A stretch of 64,000 nt of DNA from an uncultured Draconibacterium sp. (GTDB lineage: Bacteria; Bacteroidota; Bacteroidia; Bacteroidales; Prolixibacteraceae): positions 2,359,501-2,423,500 of the forward strand of contig NZ_OY782038.1 of the NCBI RefSeq assembly GCF_963677575.1. Direction: 5' to 3'. A program made the position numbers and the translations under genes. Under the pieces are notes generated by a model, which saw nothing but the letters and a program-made list of their open reading frames with translations, was not told where the DNA came from and did no database searches. Of this stretch, positions 37,659 through 46,687 are shown piece after piece. Every line of letters begins with the position of its first letter. Positions within the stretch are counted from its first letter, which is position 1.

Positions 37659-38137
37659 GATTAAATTATTTAAAAGTTTGGACTGCAATTTATGAACATT
37701 TGTTTTTAAGAGCCAATATTTTTAGGTCACTTAACAATTTTGAATCTATTTAACTTAATTTGTGTTAACTACTTTAAATGTTTTAATAAGTTCTGTTTTC
37801 AATAAAATATTCCACTACATGTTTACTTGTTGGTTTTTAAGCTTGCTAGTAACGTATGTGTACCCCAACTGTTTGGATTCTTTCTTTATTATCGGGTTGG
37901 GTTATCCGTCCATTTTGGGGGTATAACTATACTTTATCTGGAAATTTTCTATTCGGGCGCGTATTCAATGCGTTTTGGTTTTTATTAGGAGTTTAAAGTT
38001 AGCATAATAAAAAAAGAAAACAACATAAGTTTAGTTACGGTACCAATCCTCACACATAGTCCATGTCTTCTTTAGCCCTTAGCCTTACTGCAGGCGGGTT
38101 TCCGAAGAGTTCACAATCCCACCACCCTTGTAACTCC

Positions 38138-38389
38138 CTGATTACGGGCTTCCTGCAGCCGTGTAATTGGCCAGCAAACTTGTTGGCTCGCGTGTTGCAG
38201 CGCTGCGGCAGGCAAAAAAACTTGTTGGCGAGCCTGTTGCACGGCTGCGGCAAGCAAAAAATTTTGTTGGCGAGCTTGTTGCACGGCTGCAGCAGGCAAA
38301 AAAATAGTGTGGCTGGCTTGTCGCATGCGTGCAGCAAAGAAAAAAACCGATTTGCTGGCTTGTTTCACGGCTACGGGAAGGGATAAATT
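38138..38389. repeat. 42-bp minisatellite, six units
   Basis: Units start near 38138, 38180, 38222, 38264, 38306 and 38348, each like TTGTTGGCGAGCCTGTTGCA followed by CGGCTGCGGCAAGCAAAAAA. Units 2-4 are the closest. Since 42 is a multiple of 3 and the unit has no stops, long open frames appear on both strands (38063-38386 and 38050-38337); neither looks like a real protein. The stretch 37659-38137 before it holds no gene I can support. Confidence 0.85.
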
Positions 38390-38403
38390 TTTATAACCTC
38401 CTG

Positions 38404-40042
38404 CCCCTCGTTTGTACCTAAAATCCGCAAGTTCTGTTGAAAAAAAGCTATAAAACTATTCAAATGAATGCTTTACAGCTTTGGTACTTTCACCTAAATT
38501 GGTGTTGCTACAAATACCAGTTATGAAAGTAATAAATTCTAAACCTGTTTAAGTCTTTGGTGGATTAATTTTTGTTATTCAGGAAGCAATCAATTTAAAG
38601 ATCAATACTTTATTAAACACTAATTTGCCAGCTCTGCCCAAGCAGTCACAATACAATTGGTTTGATATAATAATGTCTTATTGGTCTGTATTTTTCTGTG
38701 GTGGAGATTGTGCTGAAGATCTGTCTATTAATTTGAAAAAAGGACTTCTGAATAACCCTTTTATCAATATTCCCAGCCCGGACAGGATTTTGAACCGGCT
38801 TAAATCGTTGTCGGACAGTCCACAATTTTTTACTGCGAAAAGGGGAAAAACAGAGCACCATTTCTCGTTGGCTCAGGAATTGAACAGGCTGAATATAAAA
38901 ATGCTGTCATTATTGCCGGGATTCCAAAAAGAAAACGTGATTTTGGATTATGACAACACCTTGATATTTACTGAAAAAGCCGATGCACAACGAACCTACA
39001 AAAAAGAGCCGGGTTATTATCCCGGTGTTGGAATAATCGGGGAGCATGTTGTTTATCTAGAAAACCGTAACGGAAATAGTACTGCCCATGTGCTACAGCA
39101 TAAAACCATTGAACGGATGACTTCTTTATTAAAAGAAGCAGGGGTAACAATTGAAGTGATACGCGCAGATTCTGCGTCATATACCTACGAGATAATCAAA
39201 ACAATGGAAGAAAGTGCCAAGCGTATTTTTATACGGGCAAGGATGACGGATACTCTGGAAAAAGCTATTGCCAATATTAAGGAATGGAACGAAATAAAGC
39301 TAGGAGATTCAATATTACTCAGAGGTTCCACTGTTTTTACTCCTTTTGAACGCCATGCCAGAGGAAATAACGCCAAAACCGATTCTTTAAAAGAATACAG
39401 GCTGGTGGTAACCAAAGAAGCCCGGAGAGATGGACAAATAAATATTTTTAAAGGAGAGGCTTATCATTACAGTTCTATCATGACCAACGATTTGGAGATG
39501 ACAGACGATGAAGTGGTATTCTTTTATAATGCAAGAAGAGCAAAAGAAAGGGAATTTGATATTCTAAAAAACGATTTTGGATGGAATAAAATGCCTTTCT
39601 CGAAGCTGGAACAGAACACTGTATTTCTGCTGATTATGGCGATGTGCAGAAATTTGTATGCACACATTATTGACGCATTTTCAAAAACAATAACATTTTT
39701 ATCGGCAAATTACAGGATTAAAAAATTCATCTTTCGTTTTATTTGCATTCCTGGGAAATGGGTAAAATCAGAAAAACAAGTAAAACAAAGATTGTTTGGA
39801 TCGCTCGATTTCAGAACATAAAACCAGAAAACAGTTAGCCCTTAAACAAAGAATTGAGGAAGAAGTAATTCCAATAAATGCATACGCTCTAAACTCTAAT
39901 AATCCTAAGTAGAAGGTAAAAAAATCGCACAAAATGAGCTAGTAGACCAGTAATTGAGTCCGGTTTAAATTTTTGAAGCCCAATTATTCAAGAATATTCC
40001 CCACAAAATTGAGACATGCGGATTTTAGGTACAAACGAGGGG
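38404..40042 (+). mobile_element. IS1380-family insertion sequence, about 1.64 kb
   Basis: Terminal inverted repeats of about 29 bp with one mismatch: CCCCTCGTTTGTACCTAAAA at 38404 onward, and its complement ending at 40042 (TTTTAGGTACAAACGAGGGG). One transposase gene of IS1380 type lies inside. No matching 4-bp target repeats flank the ends, so it may be an old or rearranged copy. The 39822-40010 part inside the element is gene-free. Confidence 0.85.
38523..39821 (+). pseudogene. IS1380-family transposase with an early in-frame stop
   Basis: The core is intact: LDYDNTLIFTEKADAQRTYK and VIRADSASYTYEI carry the DDE Asp residues, and FFYNARRAKEREFDILKNDF carries the terminal Glu region. FFCGGDCAEDL is an IS1380 N-terminal mark. 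The natural ATG at 38523 is in frame with the rest, but codon 10 is TAA (38550-38552); the next 23 codons (VFGGLIFVIQEAINLKINTL...) continue the family N-terminus. Restart at the TTG at 38625 would give 398 aa lacking the first ~34 residues. Probably inactive, unless a restart works. Confidence 0.75.
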
Positions 40043-40090
40043 TAGCTGTGTGACGTTCTAATTGGAAATAATTTTCGACATTCTATTTGC

Positions 40091-41035
40091 TTACACAGTC
40101 AGTTCAATTCCTTCGGGGCGTGTATGTTTCCAGCGGCGGTGCGACCACAGGTAATATTCGGGTGTTTCGCGAATTACTTCTTCCATTTTCCGAATATAAG
40201 TGAGCAAAATATCTTTCGATTCTATTTTCGACGGATCATCAAAAAGCTGTGTAAAATTGGCTTCGTAATGCCCACGCTTTATCTTTTTCACATGAAGAAA
40301 AAATATGGGCTGATTGGTTTTAATGGCAATTTTTTCGGGGCCAGTAAAAAATGGCGCTTCCCGGTTTAAAAAGATGGTCCAGAAAGGCGAATTGGCAGGT
40401 GGTGTTTGATCGGCTGCCAACCATAAAACAGCAGGCTCGCCGCGTCGCACATACTCAATAGCTGTTCGTGCCGATTTGTGCACCGGCACCGATTTGCCGC
40501 CCCATTTACTACGCGAATATTCAATATATTTTTCAAAAGCCATGTTCCCGCGAATCGGGTTTACAATCATTAAAAGTTTATGGTAGGCCTTGCTCTGTAT
40601 TGAGCTGCACCACTCCCAATTATTGTAATGAAAACCCAGCATCATTATACTTCTACCTTCGTCGGCATACGGTTTCATGGCGTCGAGCCCGTTAATCTTC
40701 AGTCGCTTTTCCATCTGCTTTTCACTCATGCTGTGCAGTTTAATGGTCTCAAGTGAAAAGTCGCAGAAATGACGATAATAACGGTTCATAATCGTATTGA
40801 TTTCCTCCCCGCTCTTTTCCGGAAATGAGTGGCGCAGGTTATCCAGAATCACCTTTTTCCGATAGCCGATAACATACCGAACCACCACATAGAAGAAATC
40901 GGCAATACCGTAGATGATCCCAAACGGCAATACCGAAATAAATTTTAATAACAACACTACTGCCCCGTTTAACAGGCGTTTAAAAAAACTTTCGTAATAG
41001 CGTTTATCTTTTTTGCGTAAGCTCTCGTCAACCAT
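40091..41035 (-). CDS. LpxL/HtrB-like lipid A acyltransferase (copy 1)
   Basis: 314 aa. A membrane-anchoring N-terminus (LLKFISVLPFGIIYGIADFFYVVV) is followed by KVILDNLRHSFPEKS and the acyltransferase catalytic motif HYNNWEW (HX4E). IKTNQPIFFLHV and YYLWSHRRWKHTRPEG are C-terminal family blocks. It should add a secondary acyl chain to lipid A, or act on a related lipid, at the inner membrane. It lies 10 bp after a clear paralogue and is surely co-transcribed with it. Confidence 0.88.
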   Translation of the reverse strand: MVDESLRKKDKRYYESFFKRLLNGAVVLLLKFISVLPFGIIYGIADFFYVVVRYVIGYRKKVILDNLRHSFPEKSGEEINTIMNRYYRHFCDFSLETIKLHSMSEKQMEKRLKINGLDAMKPYADEGRSIMMLGFHYNNWEWCSSIQSKAYHKLLMIVNPIRGNMAFEKYIEYSRSKWGGKSVPVHKSARTAIEYVRRGEPAVLWLAADQTPPANSPFWTIFLNREAPFFTGPEKIAIKTNQPIFFLHVKKIKRGHYEANFTQLFDDPSKIESKDILLTYIRKMEEVIRETPEYYLWSHRRWKHTRPEGIELTV

Positions 41036-41045
41036 GCTGAAAAAT

Positions 41046-41981
41046 CTATTGAATTAAAGCTGTCCCTTCCGGGCGTTTGTGCTTCCATCGTTTGTGGCTC
41101 CAAAGATAATACTCCGGATCTGATTTTATCACTTCCTCCATTTTTTCGATGTAGAGCAACAATATTTCGTTGGCATTTAATTTCGATGGATCTTCAACAA
41201 GCAACGAATACCGATATTCGTATTTCCCGCGATCGAGGCGAACCACTTCCTGAAAAAACACAGGCTGATTTGTTTTTCGGGCAATTGTTACCGGCCCCTG
41301 AAAAAAAGCTGCTTCGCGGTTCAGAAACATGGCCCACAATGGCGAGCTGGCTAAAGCACATTGGTCGGCAATTAGCCCCAGCACAACCGGCTGTTTTTTT
41401 GCAAAATAACGAAACGCCACTTTTGCTGCCCGCCGCATACTCACAGCTTCACCACCCCATTTTTCGCGTGCTTTTTGCAGAAAATCGTCCATCGGTTGGT
41501 TATCACGCATTTTGTTGTACACCATCAATAAAGGGCAATTCAACTTTTGCTGCAGCGCACTCGACCATTCCCAGTTATTGTAATGAAATGCCAATAGAAT
41601 AGCACCATTTCGCTTTTCAGCTAAATCATTTAACTCTTCGGTACCTGAAAATTTCACACGCTTTTTCAATTCCTTTTCCGACAATCGATAAAGTTTAATA
41701 CTCTCTAACGACACGTCGCAGAAATAGCGGTAAAACTTGTTTCGGAGCTGAAGAATTTCCCTGGCACTTTTCTCTGGGAATGCGTGTATTAAATTATCGG
41801 CGATTACTTCGTTGCGGTACTTAAAAAGGCCTTTTAGTAACAGATACAACACATCTGAAAGGAAATACAAACACCCAAAAGGCAGCAAGGCAATTGCTTT
41901 TAACAATACAACCACAGCCCATTTTGCGGGTTGCCTGAAAAGCCCTGACGATTTTTGATTTTGAATTTTATTTTTGCTCAT
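41046..41981 (-). CDS. LpxL/HtrB-like lipid A acyltransferase (copy 2)
   Basis: 311 aa paralogue of the next gene with the same layout: hydrophobic anchor (VVLLKAIALLPFGCLYFLSDVLYLLL), NLIHAFPEKSAREI, HYNNWEWSSALQ (HX4E), ARKTNQPVFFQEVVRL and YYLWSHKRWKHKRPEG. The two differ enough for separate acyl-chain or site preference. The gene diverges from the GDPD gene across 113 bp. Confidence 0.88.
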   Translation of the reverse strand: MSKNKIQNQKSSGLFRQPAKWAVVVLLKAIALLPFGCLYFLSDVLYLLLKGLFKYRNEVIADNLIHAFPEKSAREILQLRNKFYRYFCDVSLESIKLYRLSEKELKKRVKFSGTEELNDLAEKRNGAILLAFHYNNWEWSSALQQKLNCPLLMVYNKMRDNQPMDDFLQKAREKWGGEAVSMRRAAKVAFRYFAKKQPVVLGLIADQCALASSPLWAMFLNREAAFFQGPVTIARKTNQPVFFQEVVRLDRGKYEYRYSLLVEDPSKLNANEILLLYIEKMEEVIKSDPEYYLWSHKRWKHKRPEGTALIQ

Positions 41982-42060
41982 TGCGTGTACTGCAAGCCCT
42001 GTTAAAATAGCTTAAAAAGCCTTTTCAAAACTACACTTTTAAGCGTACATTCGCTAAAAA

Positions 42061-42068
42061 TATCTTTA
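42061..42068 (+). promoter_or_regulatory. -7 box of the GDPD gene
   Basis: TATCTTTA, 7 of 8 matches to TAnnTTTG, 26 bases before the ATG at 42095. Confidence 0.4.
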
Positions 42069-42094
42069 TATTCGGTACACGAAAAACTAGAATA

Positions 42095-42871
42095 ATGAAA
42101 ACACTTACACTACTCGTACTCCTTTTTATGGGACTAAATTCAATAGCACAAAATACATTTATCGCACATCGTGGCGCTTCATATCTGGCACCTGAAAATA
42201 CAGTAGCTTCGGCGAATTTAGCCTGGAAACTGGGGGCCGATGCCGTTGAAGTTGATGTACACTTGTCGAAAGACAACCGCGTGATTGTTATTCACGATAA
42301 AGACACAAAACGTACCTGCGCCGGTAAAACAAACCTGACGATTGCGAAAACACCATCGATTTTGTTGCGCGACCTGGATGCCGGTTCGTGGAAAGGAGAA
42401 GAGTTTAAAGGCGAGAAATTGCCCTTCTTGTCGGAAATTATTGAAACCGTGCCTGAAGGTAAAACACTGGTTGTGGAAATTAAAGCCGGCGGCGATGAAA
42501 TTATTCCGGCGCTAAGCCGAATCGTCGACAACAGCGGAAAGAAAGAGCAGATTGTTTTTATCAGTTTTGGCTGGAAAACCATTATTGCAACACATGAAGA
42601 GTTTCCCGAAAACAAATGCTACTGGCTGAGCTCTTTAAAACCTGGCTTAAAGAAAAAAATAGAAGAGGCTGCAACGGAAGGGCTAACCGGTATTAACTTA
42701 AAACACTCAATTATCGACGAGGAAATTATGGCACAAGCCAAAGACCTCAACCTTGAAGTTCTTTCGTGGACAATTGACGATACGGAAGAAGCACAACGCC
42801 TTACCGATATTGGCGTAACAGGGATTACAACCAACCGCCCAAAGTGGTTAAAGGAACAAATGAATCAATAA
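42095..42871 (+). CDS. secreted glycerophosphodiester phosphodiesterase
   Basis: 258 aa. A short signal peptide (TLLVLLFMGLNSIAQ) is followed by the GDPD TIM barrel: FIAHRGASYLAPENT (catalytic His-Arg), AVEVDVHLSKD (metal Glu/Asp), VIVIHDKDTKR (catalytic His), LVVEIKAGG, and the final SWTIDDTEEAQRLTDIGVTGITTNRP. It splits glycerophosphodiesters into glycerol-3-phosphate and an alcohol in the periplasm. Length is normal for the small GlpQ/UgpQ type. Confidence 0.92.
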   Translation: MKTLTLLVLLFMGLNSIAQNTFIAHRGASYLAPENTVASANLAWKLGADAVEVDVHLSKDNRVIVIHDKDTKRTCAGKTNLTIAKTPSILLRDLDAGSWKGEEFKGEKLPFLSEIIETVPEGKTLVVEIKAGGDEIIPALSRIVDNSGKKEQIVFISFGWKTIIATHEEFPENKCYWLSSLKPGLKKKIEEAATEGLTGINLKHSIIDEEIMAQAKDLNLEVLSWTIDDTEEAQRLTDIGVTGITTNRPKWLKEQMNQ

Positions 42872-42873
42872 AA

Positions 42874-42901
42874 AAGGGGCCTCTCCAGCTTGAGACCCCT
42901 T
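42874..42901 (+). terminator. probable terminator of the GDPD gene
   Basis: Stem AAGGGGCCTC / GAGACCCCTT (one C-A mismatch) with an 8-base loop, 2 bp after the stop; no long T run follows. A similar imperfect stem is at about 43026-43056. In the rest of 42872-43345 I see only a CCCGG-ATAA-CCGGG hairpin near 43268 and a 35-codon frame. Confidence 0.45.
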
Positions 42902-43223
42902 CGTTACCATTTTCAATCACCAGGTGGTGAAATACCATTGAATGGTAAAATCACATTTACAAAATCCGCTCCAAAATTTGTTAAGCACTACTAACAAAAT
43001 GGAAGAATTGTTAAGGCTTTTCATGAAAAAAGGGCTGCCTTTCGTTAAAAGACAACCCAAAGTTTCTGACGTTTTCTGAATACTGTTTTCTGTATTCTTA
43101 CAGCTTTAATTACTTAACCACATTCCAAAAATAGACCATAATTCTGTTAAGACGATTTAACTAAGGCAAACTATTGTTAAACAAATTTTATCAATGTTAA
43201 AATTGTTAATTAGGGAAGTCAGT

Positions 43224-43331
43224 ATGATGAAACGAGCATATAAAAAGCTTTTTTATACACAACTTGTCCCGGATAACCGGGAGGAGTATGATTATGCGAG
43301 TTCCATGAGTTACCAAAAAATAACAATTTAA
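43224..43331 (+). CDS. possible 35-aa small protein
   Basis: ATG ATG start, basic N-terminus (MMKRAYKKLFYTQLVPDN) and a Tyr/Ser-rich end, stop TAA at 43329-43331. The composition is protein-like, but there is no known family and no upstream promoter I can defend. It ends 14 bp before the convergent methyltransferase gene. Confidence 0.25.
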   Translation: MMKRAYKKLFYTQLVPDNREEYDYASSMSYQKITI

Positions 43332-43345
43332 ACGAATGAAAGATA

Positions 43346-43954
43346 TTACAAGGAGTGATTTTGTGCAACCACCAACTGAAAAGCACCTTTCCCGATTAGT
43401 TTCGATCGTTTAATTGTAAATCTGTTTTCCGGTAAAATAGTTGCCAAACCACCGACTTGCGTATAGCTTTTAAAATTACGGTTGTGCTCAACTCCCGCCA
43501 AAAACTCGGCGACTTTGCTGCCAACACCCACATAATTTTCTGGCAAGGGTACAGCATAATCCAACACTACAATTTTCTCCACTACCTTTTTTACCTCGCC
43601 AAGAATCACTGCATGCAACTGCGGATCGAATTGGTGTAAAGCCATGGAAAGGATGGCCACATCAAATTTCTGCTGATAAAAAATGCTTAAGTCGGTAGCA
43701 TCACCAACTACAAACGAAGCATTTTTAATACTTTGCGCCTCAGCCCTGTTTGCCGCATAACGCACCATCGATGAAGAAAGATCAACGCCGGTTACCAATT
43801 TGGCTTTATCGGCAAGCTCAAACAACTGTGCGCCGGTTCCGCAGGCAATGTCAATCACAGTTTCGCCTCTTTTAATTTCCAGAACAAGGCGTTTGCGCAG
43901 ATTTCTGAGCAGCGGATCGATAATTGTACTGTAAACGAAACCGGTTTCTAACAC
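43346..43954 (-). CDS. class I SAM-dependent methyltransferase
   Basis: 202 aa. Rossmann-type methyltransferase of the UbiE-like group: motif I VIDIACGTGAQLFELA, motif II acidic VTGVDLSSSMVRYA, motif III ASFVVGDATDLSIF, and LSMALHQFDPQLHAVILGEVKKV. Substrate unknown. It has no lipid or quinone pathway genes next to it. The upstream gap (43955-44197) contains no gene I can support. Confidence 0.82.
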   Translation of the reverse strand: MLETGFVYSTIIDPLLRNLRKRLVLEIKRGETVIDIACGTGAQLFELADKAKLVTGVDLSSSMVRYAANRAEAQSIKNASFVVGDATDLSIFYQQKFDVAILSMALHQFDPQLHAVILGEVKKVVEKIVVLDYAVPLPENYVGVGSKVAEFLAGVEHNRNFKSYTQVGGLATILPENRFTIKRSKLIGKGAFQLVVAQNHSL

Positions 43955-44197
43955 TTAATTTGTCTTTACTGATTAAAAGAATTCCCAAATCACATCGCAG
44001 CCATTTATATCCTGATTTACATTACCGATCATTTTTACAGGCAATAACGCGCTTCTTTCCATCGTTGCGCCAAAGTCAGTTCAGCAAGAAAAACAAACGT
44101 TATTGAAAGCAGGATTTTGTACATTTCAGGCAATTGCTTTACTTCATAAACTCTATGAAGTTTTTTTTGTTGTTATCAATGTTTAAAATTAAATATA

Positions 44198-45064
44198 ATG
44201 AAGAACTTTCTGATTCTAAATATTCTCTCTTTGCTTTTATTCTCCTCATTTAAATCCGACAAACCGGCTTATCTTCTTTATAATAAAGATGGTAAACCGG
44301 TGAAGTACGAAAAAATGCTGAAACAAATTGAGGACGCTGATATTGTTTTGTTTGGAGAATTGCACGACAATCCCATTTCGCATTGGTTAGAATTGGAGGT
44401 CACAAAAGATCTGTACCAACAAAAAGGTAAAAACCTGGTTTTGGGTGCCGAAATGTTTGAAAGCGACAACCAGGTGATTATGGATGAATACTTATCGGGA
44501 AGAATATCGAACAGGAATTTTGAAGACGAAATACGTTTGTGGCCTAATTATAAAACCGATTACAAACCTTTGGTAGAGTTTGCTAAAGACAGCGGGCTGT
44601 ATTTTGTTGCCACCAATGTTCCACGCCGCTATGCATCGCTGGTAAACTCAAAAGGATTTGAAGGGCTGGAAGAACTTTCAGACGAAGCGAAAGCTTTCTT
44701 GCCCCCACTTCCACCTGCATACGATTCAACACTGAATTGTTATGCCAGCATGATGAACATGGAAGGAATGGGGAGTCACGTTACAACCAATTTCCCAAAA
44801 GCACAAGCCATTAAAGATGCCACCATGGCGCATTTTATCCTGCAAGACTGGGAGCCGGGAAAAGTGCTTTTGCATTATCATGGTGCTTATCACTCGCAGA
44901 ATTTTGAAAGTATTTACTGGTACCTAAAACATGAGAAACCGGAACTGAAAATTGTAACGATACATTCGGTTACACAGGATGACATTTCGGAATTAGCAGA
45001 AAAAAACACCGGTCTTGCAGATTTTACAATCTGTGTGGATGAAGATATGACGAGGACAAGATAA
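44198..45064 (+). CDS. ChaN-like (DUF399, Tiki superfamily) haem-binding lipoprotein
   Basis: 288 aa. The N-terminal hydrophobic segment (FLILNILSLLLFSS) is a probable signal peptide. The ChaN core follows: DADIVLFGELHDNPISHWLEL, NLVLGAEMFESDNQVIMDEYL, and the later VLLHYHGAYHSQNFESIYWYL carrying His residues. ChaN of Campylobacter binds haem and links to iron uptake; the same role is inferred here. A strong terminator follows the stop. Confidence 0.83.
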   Translation: MKNFLILNILSLLLFSSFKSDKPAYLLYNKDGKPVKYEKMLKQIEDADIVLFGELHDNPISHWLELEVTKDLYQQKGKNLVLGAEMFESDNQVIMDEYLSGRISNRNFEDEIRLWPNYKTDYKPLVEFAKDSGLYFVATNVPRRYASLVNSKGFEGLEELSDEAKAFLPPLPPAYDSTLNCYASMMNMEGMGSHVTTNFPKAQAIKDATMAHFILQDWEPGKVLLHYHGAYHSQNFESIYWYLKHEKPELKIVTIHSVTQDDISELAEKNTGLADFTICVDEDMTRTR

Positions 45065-45070
45065 AATAAA

Positions 45071-45098
45071 AAAAGCAGGAGCCTGGAATCCTGCTTTT
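45071..45098 (+). terminator. intrinsic terminator of the ChaN-like gene
   Basis: Perfect 10-bp stem AAAAGCAGGA / TCCTGCTTTT with an 8-base loop; the stem itself ends in TTTT, 6 bp after the stop codon. Confidence 0.85.
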
Positions 45099-45186
45099 AC
45101 AAATTTCGTGTGACCGGAGAATTTCTTAATTCTCGTTCTTTGCACTTTTAAAGCTTCTGCAAGTTATATTAGTAAAGCGTAAAAGT

Positions 45187-45208
45187 AAATACCTAATATT
45201 AGGTATTT
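45187..45208. promoter_or_regulatory. perfect 22-bp palindrome before the PAS-LuxR regulator
   Basis: AAATACCTAAT followed by its exact complement ATTAGGTATTT, centred 56 bp before the ATG at 45254. A -7-like box TAGTTTGG is at 45221-45228, so the palindrome covers the -33 region. A likely operator for a dimeric regulator, perhaps the gene's own LuxR-type product. Confidence 0.6.
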
Positions 45209-45253
45209 TTACGTATCTTGTAGTTTGGAAACTTTTAAGGACGTGTTTCGAAA

Positions 45254-46027
45254 ATGGATGAAAGGAATATTAACAAAATAAAAAAAGCCTGGGAACCTAA
45301 CAAAGTTGGGCGTCCGGTGAAATCGGAGTTATACCTGAACATCATTGAACAAGTGGCAAACCTGTTCTCGGCCGGAAGTTTCTATTACTACATTATGAAT
45401 TTCGACACACTTAAAATGGATTATGTCGATCCACGCATAAAAGATGTTTTAGGATTTAACGCCAAAGATTGGAGCCTCGATAAACTGTTTGAATTGGTAC
45501 ATCCCGAAGACTTGAAACAGATGCACAGAAAAGAGGCTAAAGCTGTGGATTTTATTCTAAACCACCTGGCAACAGAAGATATTACTAAATACAAAGTTGT
45601 ATACGTGTTACGGCTTCGGCACGCCAACGGAAGTTATAAAACCATTCTCCAGCAATCGAAAACCCTTACGGTTTCAGAAGATGGCAAAGTGCAACAGGTT
45701 TTAGGAATCCACACCGATGTAACTTACCTGAACATGGCTGTAGACCATAAAATTTCGTTTATCGGCGATGGGCTTCCATCGTACTATTCACAATCTACTG
45801 ATGATGAATTTCATCCCGAAGAGCTGAATTATCATACACTTTTTACTACTCGCGAAAAAGAAATCCTGGGTAATATTGCCAAAGGAAAAACATTTGCCGA
45901 AATAGCAGAAGTTTTAAATATTTCGCCGCACACCATTAATACCCACAAAAAAAATATCCTGAAAAAAACCGACTGTAACAACACAACTGAATTAATTGCC
46001 CGTTGCGTTCGGGAAGGAGTGATTTAA
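45254..46027 (+). CDS. PAS domain LuxR-type transcriptional regulator
   Basis: 257 aa. The N-terminal PAS-fold region (about 30-160) has FYYYIMNFDTLKMDYVDPRIKDVLGF, LFELVHPEDLKQMHRKEA and GIHTDVTYLN. The C-terminal GerE/LuxR helix-turn-helix (about 193-257) has TTREKEILGNIAKGKTFAEI and LNISPHTINTHKKNIL. No receiver domain and no kinase domain: a one-component sensor. Its stop codon ends at 46027 and the convergent nadD stop begins at 46028, leaving no spacer. Confidence 0.9.
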   Translation: MDERNINKIKKAWEPNKVGRPVKSELYLNIIEQVANLFSAGSFYYYIMNFDTLKMDYVDPRIKDVLGFNAKDWSLDKLFELVHPEDLKQMHRKEAKAVDFILNHLATEDITKYKVVYVLRLRHANGSYKTILQQSKTLTVSEDGKVQQVLGIHTDVTYLNMAVDHKISFIGDGLPSYYSQSTDDEFHPEELNYHTLFTTREKEILGNIAKGKTFAEIAEVLNISPHTINTHKKNILKKTDCNNTTELIARCVREGVI

Positions 46028-46651
46028 TTACCGATAAAAATTCATCTCCTCCAAATATTCCCAGTTTTTAAGCGGAAGAAAATGACGAACATCTTTTCCC
46101 TCTTTTAGCGCTTTACGGATAAACGAGGATGAGATTTCCATTAACGGTGCATCTTTGGCAATCGTAATATTTTTTCCCACCTGAACATTATCCGGATCAA
46201 AACCGGGGCGCGGGTAAACGATTATTCCGTAATCCTCTAAAATGGTTTCATAATTTTTCCACTTATGAAAATTCTCCAAATTATCCGATCCCATCAAAAT
46301 TTTAAAATGATAGTTTGGATGTTGATCCTTTAAATAAGCCAGCGTATCAACCGTGTAACTTGGTTTTGGCAAGCTGAATTCGATGTTTGATGCCCGAAAC
46401 CGATCGTCGCCGTCAACTGCCCGATGCACCAGTTCCAAACGCTGGTAATCGTCTAAAAGATTATTTTTCTTTTTTAGTGGATTATGCGGCGACACCACAA
46501 ACCAAAGCTGGTCGATATCGGTGTATTCAACCATATAGTTGGCAATGGCCAAATGCCCGATGTGAATAGGATTATAGCTACCAAAATAAAGCCCAATCTT
46601 TAACTGCAGATTGGTTTTGGGTGCAAGTATGTCGGTAACAATGTTACTCAT
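46028..46651 (-). CDS. nadD: nicotinate-nucleotide adenylyltransferase
   Basis: 207 aa. Makes NaAD from nicotinate mononucleotide and ATP in NAD synthesis. The nucleotidyltransferase motif is GLYFGSYNPIHIGHLAIA (HxGH), with WFVVSPHNPLKKK, LMGSDNLENFHKW and the C-terminal ISSSFIRKALKEGKDVRHFLP (SxxxR). The 126-bp gap to gmk, the next gene upstream, holds a palindromic repeat. Confidence 0.94.
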   Translation of the reverse strand: MSNIVTDILAPKTNLQLKIGLYFGSYNPIHIGHLAIANYMVEYTDIDQLWFVVSPHNPLKKKNNLLDDYQRLELVHRAVDGDDRFRASNIEFSLPKPSYTVDTLAYLKDQHPNYHFKILMGSDNLENFHKWKNYETILEDYGIIVYPRPGFDPDNVQVGKNITIAKDAPLMEISSSFIRKALKEGKDVRHFLPLKNWEYLEEMNFYR

Positions 46652-46687
46652 ACGAAATCAATTTGAAGTACCAAATTACAAATAAAA

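Noticed and set aside
37819..38000. Short hydrophobic frames in the spacer after the BamE-like gene
   Set aside because: Two short frames with stops, no start context and no similarity I recognise; may be a decayed gene but cannot be supported.
38050..38386. Open frames on both strands over the 42-bp minisatellite
   Set aside because: They exist because the unit is a multiple of 3 without stops; mirror frames on both strands argue against coding.
38138..38389. CRISPR array
   Set aside because: Units are contiguous with no unique spacers, and there are no cas genes nearby.
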